From: Mesohalobacter halotolerans
GTDB lineage: Bacteria; Bacteroidota; Bacteroidia; Flavobacteriales; Flavobacteriaceae
DNA length: 64,000 nt
Assembly (NCBI RefSeq): GCF_006120725.1
Contig: NZ_SWMU01000006.1
Location: forward strand, 1-64,000
Reading direction: 5' to 3'
Shown here: positions 27,502 to 36,446 of the stretch, one piece after another
Layout: every line of letters starts with the position of its first letter
How positions within the stretch are numbered: the first letter of the stretch is position 1
Notes under the pieces: generated by a model
Told to the model about the DNA's origin: nothing
What the model saw: the letters and a program-made list of their open reading frames with translations, nothing else
Database searches by the model: none
Translations under genes and position numbers: made by a program

Positions 27502-28608
27502 ATGATGTCAGACAAAGAAAAAATATCTCTCTTAGCATTACATCGCTTGTCTCATATTGGTGATGCCACTGCTAAAAAACTGATCGAGATCATAGGTTCT
27601 GCAGAGGCTATATTTAAAGAAAAGAGCAGTAACCTAAGAAAGATAAACGGTCTTGGTACCAAACGTATTCAGAGTATAAAAAAAGAGGTAGATTTTGATA
27701 GTGCAGAAAAAGAGTTGGATTTTATAGAAAATAACGGTATTGAGTTCCTGTTTTTTAAAGACAAGACTTATCCTGATAAATTAAAACATTGCATCGATGG
27801 TCCATTAGTCCTATTCCAGAAAGGCAATATCGATTTACAACACAAGCGTATTATTAGTATTGTAGGAACAAGAAAAATCACCTCACATGGTATTCAATTT
27901 ACCAAAGAATTAATTTCAGATTTAAGTGTATTTGATCCTGTAATAGTCTCTGGTTTTGCATATGGCACAGATATTACCGCTCAAAGAGCAGCTTTAGATC
28001 ATCACCTACAGACTATTGGTTGTTTTGCACACGGCATGAACCAGATTTATCCAAAAGTTCACCAAAAATATGTTGATGGTATTTTAAAACACGGGGGATT
28101 TTTTTCAGACTTTTGTAGTGATGACAAATTTGAACGCAACAATTTTTTGAAACGCAACAGAATTATCGCCGGGTTAAGTGAAGCTACAATTGTCATTGAA
28201 AGTGCAGAAAAAGGTGGCTCGCTAGTTACAGCAGAAATGGCAAATGGCTACAATCGTGAAGTATTTGCTGTCCCTGGAAGATCCAGTGACAATATGAGTA
28301 AAGGCTGTAACAATCTCATCAAAAAACAACAAGCCATGTTACTTACAAATGCTGCAGATATCGCTTATATTCTTAATTGGGATATTGAACAAAAACCAAA
28401 ACAAACACATCAAGCAGAATTATTTGTTGACCTTAATAAAGAGGAGAAAATTGTTATTGAAAGTTTAAAATCACTTCAAAAAACTGAAATCGACCCCTTA
28501 TCTTTATCTTGTCAAATCCCAACCTCAAAATTATCTACTATTCTACTTAATCTAGAATTGAAAGGCCTTGTGAGACCTCTGCCTGGAAAACAATACGAAT
28601 TGATATAA
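27502..28608 (+). CDS. dprA: DNA processing protein DprA
   Basis: Loads RecA on incoming single-stranded DNA in natural transformation. The 368-residue protein has an N-terminal helix-hairpin-helix/SAM-like region (residues 1-75), a Rossmann core (GTRKITSHG, SGFAYGTDITAQRAAL, GGSLVTAEMA, FAVPG) and a C-terminal winged-helix domain (about 300-368). Start is MM at 27502 or 27505. The genome can therefore support competence, but no other com genes are near. It follows the antiporter gene by 14 bases. Confidence 0.95.
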   Translation: MMSDKEKISLLALHRLSHIGDATAKKLIEIIGSAEAIFKEKSSNLRKINGLGTKRIQSIKKEVDFDSAEKELDFIENNGIEFLFFKDKTYPDKLKHCIDGPLVLFQKGNIDLQHKRIISIVGTRKITSHGIQFTKELISDLSVFDPVIVSGFAYGTDITAQRAALDHHLQTIGCFAHGMNQIYPKVHQKYVDGILKHGGFFSDFCSDDKFERNNFLKRNRIIAGLSEATIVIESAEKGGSLVTAEMANGYNREVFAVPGRSSDNMSKGCNNLIKKQQAMLLTNAADIAYILNWDIEQKPKQTHQAELFVDLNKEEKIVIESLKSLQKTEIDPLSLSCQIPTSKLSTILLNLELKGLVRPLPGKQYELI

Positions 28609-28686
28609 GCTTAATTCTGTAATATTTAAGCACTAATCTTTTAGGCTTAATGTTTTATTGTTTATTTTTAGTTTAAAATTGACTTT

Positions 28687-29478
28687 ATGAAATATTTACT
28701 GCTAATTCTTTTGACATGCCAAATCAATTTTTTATTTAGCCAAGTTCCTGAAAGACAAATTCTTAAAGGAAAGATTAATGTGCCATCAGACGCGGAAGCT
28801 AAAAACATCAGCGTTTATAATATCAATACCAAAAAAGGAACGACAACTAATGCCTATGGCGAATTTCTGTTAAAAGTTAAAAATAAAGATCATGTTTTAA
28901 TCTCTTCAGTTCAATTTCAAAATTTTGAAATTGAAATTACAGAGAACATCATGAAAGAAAGAGATATTGTAATACAAATTAAAGAAAATGTCAATCAGCT
29001 TAATGAAGTTACCGTGACCTCAAATCTGCTGAGTGGTAACTTAAATGTAGATATTAAAAAAATAGAAACTGATGAAACCAATCTAAACATAGACCAGAAA
29101 GAACTGATAAGTGGATATGATGCAGATATAACTATAGACAGCCAAATAAGAAGCAACAACGTGGCTATTGATGATGAATACTTAGATTATGGAATGGATT
29201 TTGTTAAAATATTTAAACGCTACATCAAGAAAAAACCTGTTTCTAAAAAAGATAAAGTAATTGAAAATATAGATGTCGAGATTAGAAAAATGTACGATAA
29301 CGCATTTTTTAAAGAATATTTTGATATAGATGAAAATCAAATTAATGCATTTATTTTTTACGCAGATGAACATGGCTTGACATCTGAATTGCTTAAAAAA
29401 GGAAATGAAATGGATTTATTACAATTTCTTTTAGATAAATCTAAAGAATTCAACAATCCTTCTGTAAAAATGGATTGA
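28687..29478 (+). CDS. Exported carboxypeptidase-regulatory-domain-like protein
   Basis: A 263-residue exported protein with signal peptide (1-19, ends LFSQ). Residues about 22-115 form a carboxypeptidase D regulatory-like beta sandwich (ILKGKINVPSD...; TNAYGEFLLKV) of the sort found at the N-terminus of TonB-dependent receptors, ending in LNEVTVTS, the usual hand-over to a plug. Here no plug or barrel follows, only about 140 Lys/Asp-rich residues. It heads a rightward set with the DUF6702-like and M1 genes. Function unknown; a periplasmic or outer-membrane accessory is plausible. Confidence 0.8.
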   Translation: MKYLLLILLTCQINFLFSQVPERQILKGKINVPSDAEAKNISVYNINTKKGTTTNAYGEFLLKVKNKDHVLISSVQFQNFEIEITENIMKERDIVIQIKENVNQLNEVTVTSNLLSGNLNVDIKKIETDETNLNIDQKELISGYDADITIDSQIRSNNVAIDDEYLDYGMDFVKIFKRYIKKKPVSKKDKVIENIDVEIRKMYDNAFFKEYFDIDENQINAFIFYADEHGLTSELLKKGNEMDLLQFLLDKSKEFNNPSVKMD

Positions 29479-29517
29479 GGTATACAGCCTATAAGCAGTA
29501 ACAAAAATTAGAAATTA

Positions 29518-30018
29518 ATGACTAAACTTTTATGTATTTGCACCATAGCGTTTGCTCAGTTTTTTAGCATTTTAAATCACGAATATTATGTAGGTTTAAC
29601 CGAAGTCAAGTTTAATCCCGATAAAGAAAGACTTGAAATCATATCTCGCTTATTTTATGATGACTTTGAAAATGTCCTCAAAGCACGTTATGGCAAAGAT
29701 TTAAAGCTAAGGCCGGTAAAACAATCCAAAGATATTGAGGCGTATATTAAATTGTATTTTGATAAAAAACTAAGATTCAAAACAGGTGATCAAACGCATA
29801 AATTATCTTATCTAGGCTATGAATTTGAGGATGATCGTATCCATATTTATTTTAAAATAAATCATATTAAAAATTTTAATACTCTAAATATTCAAAATCT
29901 ATTACTTACTGACGTCATTGAAGATCAAAAAAATATCGTACACTGTTTTAAACTTAATCAGAAAGAAAGTGTCTTACTGACACGTGATAAATCGGAAGCA
30001 GTGTTAAAATTTAATTAG
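29518..30018 (+). CDS. DUF6702-like exported protein
   Basis: A 166-residue protein with a short N-terminal hydrophobic signal (about 1-20). Mature part starts HEYYVGLTEVKFN, a pattern typical of the DUF6702 family, and is mostly beta strand (RLFYDDFENVL; ISFKINHI-like strands). No catalytic motif is seen. It sits between the carboxypeptidase-regulatory-like gene and an M1 peptidase, with 39 and 57-base gaps; the trio looks like a conserved flavobacterial set. Function unknown. Confidence 0.75.
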   Translation: MTKLLCICTIAFAQFFSILNHEYYVGLTEVKFNPDKERLEIISRLFYDDFENVLKARYGKDLKLRPVKQSKDIEAYIKLYFDKKLRFKTGDQTHKLSYLGYEFEDDRIHIYFKINHIKNFNTLNIQNLLLTDVIEDQKNIVHCFKLNQKESVLLTRDKSEAVLKFN

Positions 30019-30075
30019 ATAATTAACTCGGTTTAAATATATCTTTATTTTTAGCCAACAAAAATTTTAATAAAT

Positions 30076-32385
30076 ATGACATTAAAGCAAAGTTTAATAC
30101 TACCATTAGGGCTGTTAGTTAGTTTCAACTTTTATGCCCAAGAAAAGCCTAAAAAAGAAGAAGGCCATACCAACCAAAACAAGTTTAGACAACTTTACCA
30201 AGAATTTGCAACTCCCAATCAATATCGTACAGCATCTGGTGCGCCTGGGCCAGCTTATTATCAAAACACAGCAGACTATGAAATGGATATCATACTCAAT
30301 GAAGTTGATAAAGAAATTTACGGCGAAGAAACCATTACCTATACTAATAATTCTCCAAACGCATTAGAATATCTTTGGGTACAGCTCGACCAAAATGTCA
30401 GAAAAAAAGACAGTCCTTCAAAAGAAAGAAATGGAAGCGGATTTAGTCCGGTTATAAGACCAAGTTCAATCGTATCTGAATATATGGACGAGCCTTTTGA
30501 TGGTGGTTTTAATATTGAAGAAGTCTCAAAAGGTGGCAATCCATTGCCTTATAGCATCAACCAAACTATGATGCGCGTTGAAATGAGTGAAAATTTAAAA
30601 CCGGGAGATAGCTATACTTTTTATATTAAATGGAATTATAAAATTAACAACCGTCTAGAAGATGGTGGTCGCTCTGGTTACGAAAATTTTGAAGACGAAG
30701 ATAATGCCATGTTTATCGCTGCTCAGTTTTTCCCTAGGATGGCAGTCTATAATGACGTAGAAGGCTGGCAAAATTACCAATTTTGGGGTGCAGGAGAGTT
30801 TGCATTGCCCTTTGGTGACTACGAAGTTAACATAACAGTGCCTGCTGACCATATTGTTGAAGCAACAGGAGAGCTCCAAAATCGTAAAAAAGTATACTCC
30901 AAAAAAATGATGCAGCGTTACGAAAAAGCATTAAATACTTTTGATAAACCTGTGATCATAGTTTCTGAAGAAGAAGCTATCGAAAATGAAAAAACTAAAT
31001 CTAAACAAACCAAAACTTGGACTTATGAAGCCGAGATGGTTAGAGATTTTGCTTTTACATCTTCACGAAAATACATCTTGGATATGATGAATGTAAAAGT
31101 GGGCAATAAAAATGTTATGGCCGTTTCTGCATATCCAAAAGAAGGTAATCCACTCTGGGAAGAATGGTCAACTTTATCGGTAGCTCAGACCTTAGAGACT
31201 TACAGCAAACACACTTTTGACTATCCTTATCATAAAGCCGTATCTGTACACGGTAAAAGTATTGGTATGGAATATCCTATGATATGTTTTAATTTTGGGA
31301 GACCAAACAAAGACGGCAGTTACAGCGACCGTACAAAATACGGGATGATTAGTGTGATTATTCATGAGGTAGGCCACAATTATTTTCCAATGATTGTCAA
31401 CAGTGACGAGCGCCAATGGGGATGGATGGATGAAGGCTTAAATTCGTTTGTTCAATTTTTAACTGAACAAGAAATGGGTGAAAAATATCCTGAACTACTC
31501 AACGAAAATAATGTATATCCATCAAGGCGAGGTTTCCCATTTAAAATAGTAGATTACATGAAAGGTTCCCAAGACTTTATAGCTCCAATTATGACCAATC
31601 CTGAGCAAGTCTATCAATTAGGAAACAATGCTTATGGTAAGCCAGCAACAGCGCTAAATATCTTAAGAGAAACCATAATGGGACCTGAAAAATTTGATTA
31701 TGCATTCAAAACTTTTTCACAGCGTTGGATGTTTAAACACCCTACTCCTGAGGACTTTTTTAGAACCATGGAAGACGCATCAGCAGTAGATTTAGATTGG
31801 TTTTGGAGAGGATGGTTTTACACCACAGATTATGTAGATATCAGTGTTGAAGAAGTCAAAACCTATAAACTTACCGATAAAATCACGAAAGAAGCTAAGG
31901 AATATTTAGCTCGTTTTGGTATAACAAATCCAGAAAACAATCCACGACTTCAAGGTCTAGTTTATGTGGTTCCGGCAGACTCTGAAGAGGCTAAGGAGCT
32001 GGCGCCTTCTGAAGATAATTTAGAAAATTCACAAAACCTTAAAAGCTTTTTGATGGACAACTTCACAGCCGAAGAACGCCGTAATCTTAAGGAGTTGCCA
32101 AAGTATTTCTATGAAATCACATTTAATAAACCAGGCGGATTAGTTATGCCGGTTATTGTTGAATATACTTACGAAGATGGAAGCAAAGAAATGAAAAAAT
32201 ACCCGGTACAAGTTTGGAGAAAAAATGATGACAAAATTTCTAAAACTATTGGCAGTCAAAAGAAAATTACCAACATTCAATTGGATCCTAATTTAGAAAC
32301 CGCAGACATTGATGTTTCTAACAATTCTTGGCCTAGAGAAGAAAATAAAAGTGAATTTGAAGAATTTGAAAAACAAAAAAACTAA
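30076..32385 (+). CDS. Exported M1-family metallopeptidase (large form)
   Basis: A 769-residue zinc peptidase with signal peptide (1-21, ends FYAQ). Zinc site HEVGH (430-434) and third ligand Glu453 (WMDEGL) are intact, preceded by SIGMEYPM (395-402) in place of the canonical GAMEN motif. It is longer than the other M1 protein (604 residues), with an extra C-terminal region (about 620-769) of beta-sandwich type. Bacteroidota have many such peptidases, mostly periplasmic or surface-bound. Followed by a strong terminator. Confidence 0.92.
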   Translation: MTLKQSLILPLGLLVSFNFYAQEKPKKEEGHTNQNKFRQLYQEFATPNQYRTASGAPGPAYYQNTADYEMDIILNEVDKEIYGEETITYTNNSPNALEYLWVQLDQNVRKKDSPSKERNGSGFSPVIRPSSIVSEYMDEPFDGGFNIEEVSKGGNPLPYSINQTMMRVEMSENLKPGDSYTFYIKWNYKINNRLEDGGRSGYENFEDEDNAMFIAAQFFPRMAVYNDVEGWQNYQFWGAGEFALPFGDYEVNITVPADHIVEATGELQNRKKVYSKKMMQRYEKALNTFDKPVIIVSEEEAIENEKTKSKQTKTWTYEAEMVRDFAFTSSRKYILDMMNVKVGNKNVMAVSAYPKEGNPLWEEWSTLSVAQTLETYSKHTFDYPYHKAVSVHGKSIGMEYPMICFNFGRPNKDGSYSDRTKYGMISVIIHEVGHNYFPMIVNSDERQWGWMDEGLNSFVQFLTEQEMGEKYPELLNENNVYPSRRGFPFKIVDYMKGSQDFIAPIMTNPEQVYQLGNNAYGKPATALNILRETIMGPEKFDYAFKTFSQRWMFKHPTPEDFFRTMEDASAVDLDWFWRGWFYTTDYVDISVEEVKTYKLTDKITKEAKEYLARFGITNPENNPRLQGLVYVVPADSEEAKELAPSEDNLENSQNLKSFLMDNFTAEERRNLKELPKYFYEITFNKPGGLVMPVIVEYTYEDGSKEMKKYPVQVWRKNDDKISKTIGSQKKITNIQLDPNLETADIDVSNNSWPREENKSEFEEFEKQKN

Positions 32386-32410
32386 ATCAAATATTTAATT
32401 GAATTTATAA

Positions 32411-32444
32411 ACATCCAAAACCCCAAAGTTTTGGATGTTTTTTA
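32411..32444 (+). terminator. Intrinsic terminator after the large M1 gene
   Basis: ACATCCAAAAC and GTTTTGGATGT form a perfect eleven-base stem around a short CCCAAA loop, followed by TTTTTA. It lies 26 bases past the M1 stop. Confidence 0.9.
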
Positions 32445-32502
32445 TTTAGCATAAAACCGTCAAGCTGAATATTTTTAACAGCTAAAGCATTTTAATTTTA
32501 TA

Positions 32503-32510
32503 TATCTTTG
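32503..32510 (+). promoter_or_regulatory. -7 element immediately before tatA
   Basis: TATCTTTG matches TAnnTTTG exactly and ends only four bases before the tatA ATG (32515). With the usual start-site spacing this puts transcription start at or next to the start codon. No clear -33 TTTG is visible. Confidence 0.5.
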
Positions 32511-32514
32511 TAAT

Positions 32515-32820
32515 ATGTTTTGGACTCTTTATTTTATCAGTGGTGGAGAAATTGCAATAGTTATTGTAGTTGTGCTTTTGGTGTTTGGAGCAGACAAAGT
32601 GCCCGAAATAGCTAGGACTGTAGGTAAAACAGTAAAATCTATTCGAGAAGCTACAGACGATATCAAATACGAAATCACAAAAGAAACGCACAATATTGAA
32701 AAAACTGGTGTTGACCTTAAAAAAGAAGTCAAAGAACAAACCAAATCTATTGAAAAAGAAAGTCAATCTTTTAAAGAAGAAGTCGAAGAACAGATTGGAC
32801 CAATTAAAAGAAAATTTTAG
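32515..32820 (+). CDS. tatA: Sec-independent translocase subunit TatA/E-like
   Basis: Forms the pore-like assembly of the twin-arginine export pathway at the inner membrane. The 101-residue protein has the typical short N-terminal part (SGGEIAIVIVVVLLVFGADKVPEIARTVG): one membrane helix, the FG hinge and an amphipathic helix. The C-terminal 60 residues are strongly charged and heptad-like (Lys/Glu). tatC is not in the window. The stop overlaps the end of the convergent deacetylase gene by four bases. Confidence 0.88.
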   Translation: MFWTLYFISGGEIAIVIVVVLLVFGADKVPEIARTVGKTVKSIREATDDIKYEITKETHNIEKTGVDLKKEVKEQTKSIEKESQSFKEEVEEQIGPIKRKF

Positions 32821-33725
32821 AAGAAAATATCCTGAGCGAGTCTAAAGGTATTGGCGTGAGCTTCAATAATAATTTTAATATCTTTAGAATATCCGCCACC
32901 CATACTGACCTCAAGAGGTATTCCTTTTTCAAAACAAGTCTCTAAAACATAGCGGTCTCTTTCTTTGCAACCTCTTACAGAACAACCCAATTTCCCCAGC
33001 TTATCCGTTTTAACAATATCAACACCACTTAGAAAAAAGACAAAGTCCGGCTTAACTTTATCGATTAATTGAGGTAAATGTAGCTGCAACGTCTCTAAAT
33101 ATTGCCTGTCTGATGTATGATCGTCTAAAGCGATGTCTAGGTCTGAAGCCTCTTTTTGAAAAGGATAATTGTTCTTGCCGTGCATTGAAAATGTAAAAAC
33201 CCGATTATCACCATCAAAAATTTCTGCCGTTCCGTTGCCTTGATGAACATCCAAATCGACAATCAGAATTGAATTTGCCAATTTATTTTTAAGCAAATAA
33301 TGGGCACCGATGGCTTGATCGTTTAACATACAAAAGGCTTCTCCTCTATTTCTATAGGCATGATGAGTTCCTCCGGCAATATTCATAGCAATTCCGTTTT
33401 GCAAAGCAAAATCACAGGCCAAAATTGTGCCATTGGTAATTATGCGCTCGCGTTTGACTAATTCAGGTGATAAAGGGAAACCTATTTTTCTCGCTTTACG
33501 CCTTTCGATTTGGCAAGCGTACAATTGCTCAACATAAAGTTTGTCATGGGCTAATAAAATATAATCCTCGTTTTCAGGATTGATAATAGGCTTAAAAAAA
33601 TTTTCGCCTTCACATGTTCCTTCATATAAAAGTTGCTTTGGTAACAAATCGTATTTTTCCATGGGAAAACGATGGCCTTCAGGAAGCGGGTGTTTATAGA
33701 TATTGTCAAACGCTATTTTAAGCAT
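32817..33725 (-). CDS. Histone-deacetylase-family (AcuC/APAH-like) deacetylase
   Basis: A 302-residue cytoplasmic arginase-fold zinc deacetylase. Active-site features are visible: GGTHHAYRNRGEAFCMLND with the His-His pair, DLDVHQGNGT with zinc ligands Asp and His, and GVDIVKTDKLGKL with the second Asp region. Bacterial members act on acetyl-lysine, acetylpolyamines or acetoin-related substrates; the choice cannot be read from sequence. It follows serS with no gap between stop and start on the minus strand, so both are probably on one transcript. Confidence 0.9.
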   Translation of the reverse strand: MLKIAFDNIYKHPLPEGHRFPMEKYDLLPKQLLYEGTCEGENFFKPIINPENEDYILLAHDKLYVEQLYACQIERRKARKIGFPLSPELVKRERIITNGTILACDFALQNGIAMNIAGGTHHAYRNRGEAFCMLNDQAIGAHYLLKNKLANSILIVDLDVHQGNGTAEIFDGDNRVFTFSMHGKNNYPFQKEASDLDIALDDHTSDRQYLETLQLHLPQLIDKVKPDFVFFLSGVDIVKTDKLGKLGCSVRGCKERDRYVLETCFEKGIPLEVSMGGGYSKDIKIIIEAHANTFRLAQDIFF

Positions 33726-34997
33726 TTAATCAATAATTTCAAATCCAGTATACGGTACTAATACCTCTGGTATTTTTATGCCTTGAGATGTTTGGTTATT
33801 TTCCAAAATACTTGCAATAACTCTAGGTAGAGCAAGTGCGCTCCCATTCAAGGTGTGAATTAATTGCTTTTTATTGTTTTTATCTTTATATCGTATTTTT
33901 AATCGATTAGCTTGAAACGCTTCAAAATTTGACACTGATGAAATCTCCAGCCAACGTTGCTGTGCTGTTGAATAAGCTTCGAAATCGAAAGTTAAAGCTG
34001 ATGTAAAACCTAAATCACCTCCACACAATCTTAAAATGCGATAGGGTAATTTTAGTTCTTGAAGAATGTGCTTAACATGCTCTACCATTTCATCCAATGC
34101 CTGATAAGAATTTTCAGGTTTTACAAAATTTACAATTTCTACTTTGTCAAATTGATGCAAGCGATTAAGCCCTCTTACATGAGAACCATAGCTACCAGCT
34201 TCTCTTCTAAAGCATGGCGTGTATCCGGTAAGTTGTATCGGTAAATCCTGTTCACTTAACATATCATTGCGAAAAATATTAGTGATTGGAACTTCAGCTG
34301 TAGGAATCAAATACAAGTCGTCTTCACCTATGTGATACATTTGACCTTCTTTATCTGGTAATTGCCCTGTGCCAATTCCTGAAGCTTCATTCACTACTAG
34401 AGGCACTTGTACTTCTTGATATCCTGCTGCTGTATTTTTGTCTAAAAAGTACTGAATTAAAGCCCGTTGTAGTTTAGCACCTTTACCTTTATAAACAGGA
34501 AATCCGGCACCCGTAATTTTATTACCCAATTCAAAGTCGATAATGTCATATTTTTTAGCAAGTTCCCAATGAGGCAATGCTTTTTCATCAAGTTCTGTGA
34601 TATCGCCTTCTGCATATATTTCTTCATTATCCTCTTCAGTTTGTCCAGTTGGAACAGATTCATGAGGAATATTGGGGATTTGATACAATAGCCCTTTCAA
34701 TTCTTGCTGAAGACTGTCATGTTTTTCAGAAAGTAATTTACTTTTTTGTTTCAATTCACCAGTTTCAGCTTTCAATGTATTGGCTTCTTCAGTTTGACCA
34801 CTTTTAAAAAGCATACCTATTTGCTTTGAAATACTATTAGATTTGGCTAAAACCTCATCGAGTTCGGTTTGTGTCAACCGTCGTTTTTCATCAAGATCCA
34901 AAATTTGATCAAAATATGATTTAGCTTCAAAATTTCTTTTTTTCAAAGCTTTTTCAAATGCTGCAGAGTGCATTTTAATATCCTTTACTTTTAACAT
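33726..34997 (-). CDS. serS: Seryl-tRNA synthetase
   Basis: Charges tRNA-Ser. The 423-residue protein has the N-terminal antiparallel coiled-coil tRNA-binding arm (about residues 25-105, Lys/Glu-rich) and a class II core with motif 2 (CFRREAGSYG) and motif 3 near the C-terminus (LNGSALALPRVIASILEN). Length normal. A -7-like TAAATTTG on the minus strand at 35027-35034 lies 29 bases upstream. The deacetylase gene begins right after its stop. Confidence 0.97.
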   Translation of the reverse strand: MLKVKDIKMHSAAFEKALKKRNFEAKSYFDQILDLDEKRRLTQTELDEVLAKSNSISKQIGMLFKSGQTEEANTLKAETGELKQKSKLLSEKHDSLQQELKGLLYQIPNIPHESVPTGQTEEDNEEIYAEGDITELDEKALPHWELAKKYDIIDFELGNKITGAGFPVYKGKGAKLQRALIQYFLDKNTAAGYQEVQVPLVVNEASGIGTGQLPDKEGQMYHIGEDDLYLIPTAEVPITNIFRNDMLSEQDLPIQLTGYTPCFRREAGSYGSHVRGLNRLHQFDKVEIVNFVKPENSYQALDEMVEHVKHILQELKLPYRILRLCGGDLGFTSALTFDFEAYSTAQQRWLEISSVSNFEAFQANRLKIRYKDKNNKKQLIHTLNGSALALPRVIASILENNQTSQGIKIPEVLVPYTGFEIID

Positions 34998-35026
34998 GCC
35001 AAAATTTTAAGGTGAAATTAAAAAGG

Positions 35027-35034
35027 CAAATTTA
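35027..35034 (-). promoter_or_regulatory. -7 element upstream of serS
   Basis: TAAATTTG on the minus strand fits TAnnTTTG, 29 bases before the serS start. No TTTG at the right -33 spacing. Confidence 0.45.
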
Positions 35035-35104
35035 GTAAAAGCATTGATTAATGTTTAAATTTACTTTATAGTTTTTACAACCCATTTCTTTAGCAAAACT
35101 CAGT

Positions 35105-35998
35105 ATGATTGAGCCAAACTTTTTAAAACCTCAAGACAAAGTTGCTATAATTTGTACGGCAAGAGCTGTTGATAAAAAAGAGTTAAAATCTGCTCTAAAT
35201 ATGCTTAAGTCTTGGCAGCTTGAACCTGTGATAGGAAAAACAATTGGTTTAAAATATCACCAATTTGGAGGCACAGATCATGAAAGAGCAGCCGACTTAC
35301 AACATCAAATTAACAACCCAGAAATCAAAGCCATTTGGTGTGCTAAAGGCGGTTATGGCACTGCCAGAATGATTGACCAAATAGATTTCTCACCATTGCT
35401 TAAAAACCCCAAATGGATTATCGGGTATTCTGATGTTACAGCCTTACATTTAAAACTTCAAGGCTTAGGTATATGTAGTCTTCACGCACAAATGCCGGTA
35501 GACATTCAAAACAAATCTGAAACAACTCGAGAAAGCTTAATACAAAGTTTAATGAGTAAACCCTTTAACATTGAGTATATCTCTCCGTTCAATTCACAGG
35601 CTGGCCATGCTAGTGGTCAACTCATTGGTGGAAACTTGTCGGTATTATATTCGGTTTTGGGTTCTGAGCCTTTACCGAGCTTTCGTGATAAAATTTTATT
35701 TCTTGAAGATTTAGATGAATACTTATATCACATCGATCGTATGATATTGAGTTTAAAACGCCAAGAAATTTTAAAACACATCAAAGGACTTATTGTTGGG
35801 GGAATGAATGCTATGAACGACAATACGATTCCATTTGGTCAAAATGCTTATGAAATCATAAATCATTATACAAAAAACCTTAATATCCCAATAGCCTATG
35901 ATTGTCCTGTAGGCCACGGATGTGAAAATTATGCATTAACTTTAGGTGCAACTGTTGATTTAAAAGTCGAAAACAATCAAGTATCCATTAAATATTAA
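35105..35998 (+). CDS. LD-carboxypeptidase (S66 family)
   Basis: Removes the terminal D-Ala from murein tetrapeptides in peptidoglycan recycling; cytoplasmic. The 297-residue protein has the Ser nucleophile in GYSDVTALH (residue about 117-125), a Glu in LFLEDLDEYLYHIDRM and the His in VGHGCENYAL near the C-terminus, the Ser-Glu-His triad of S66. No signal peptide. It is followed by yraN after a three-base gap, so the two are coupled. Confidence 0.92.
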   Translation: MIEPNFLKPQDKVAIICTARAVDKKELKSALNMLKSWQLEPVIGKTIGLKYHQFGGTDHERAADLQHQINNPEIKAIWCAKGGYGTARMIDQIDFSPLLKNPKWIIGYSDVTALHLKLQGLGICSLHAQMPVDIQNKSETTRESLIQSLMSKPFNIEYISPFNSQAGHASGQLIGGNLSVLYSVLGSEPLPSFRDKILFLEDLDEYLYHIDRMILSLKRQEILKHIKGLIVGGMNAMNDNTIPFGQNAYEIINHYTKNLNIPIAYDCPVGHGCENYALTLGATVDLKVENNQVSIKY

Positions 35999-36001
35999 AT
36001 T

Positions 36002-36361
36002 ATGGCAGAGCACAATGAACTTGGCAAAAGTGGTGAAAGCTTAGCTTTAAAATTATTAAAAGACAAAGGCTATGAGATTTTAGCCAAAAACTATCGTTTT
36101 CAAAAAGCCGAAGTTGATATTATTGCTCTAAAAAACCAAACATTAGTAGCTGTAGAGGTTAAAACCAGAAGCACACCAGAATTTGGTAATCCCCATGAAT
36201 TTGTTAAACCTGCTCAAATGAAACGTCTCGTTGAAGCTGTAGACCATTTTATTGATGAAAGAAAATTTGATTACGAGGTCAGATTTGATATTATCGGTAT
36301 TATTAAAAATAAACTTGGTACCAAAATAGAACACCTCGAGGATGCATTTTTTCATTTCTAA
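36002..36361 (+). CDS. yraN: YraN family endonuclease-like protein (UPF0102)
   Basis: A 119-residue protein of the UPF0102/YraN family with a restriction-endonuclease-like fold. The core GESLALKLLKDKGYEILAKNYR, the acidic EVDIIALKNQTLVAVEVKTR (D-ExK pattern) and the later helix are all present. The usual role is unknown, but links to recombination or DNA repair have been proposed. Length normal. It follows the LD-carboxypeptidase gene directly and is followed by a 258-base gap rich in inverted repeats. Confidence 0.93.
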   Translation: MAEHNELGKSGESLALKLLKDKGYEILAKNYRFQKAEVDIIALKNQTLVAVEVKTRSTPEFGNPHEFVKPAQMKRLVEAVDHFIDERKFDYEVRFDIIGIIKNKLGTKIEHLEDAFFHF

Positions 36362-36404
36362 TTAGCAAAACTTACTCATAAATCACTTTTTTAACATACT
36401 AAAT

Positions 36405-36445
36405 TAACTTAACGTAAAAGTTATGGACCAAGTTAACAGTAACTT
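36405..36445. promoter_or_regulatory. Four hexamer sites TAACTT/AAGTTA upstream of the TonB-dependent receptor
   Basis: Four copies of the same hexamer in alternating orientation: TAACTT (36405-36410), AAGTTA (36418-36423), AAGTTA (36430-36435), TAACTT (36440-36445). Centres are 13, 12 and 10 bases apart, close to one helical turn. This arrangement suits binding of a dimeric or tetrameric regulator. Regulator unknown. Confidence 0.4.
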
Positions 36446-36446
36446 A

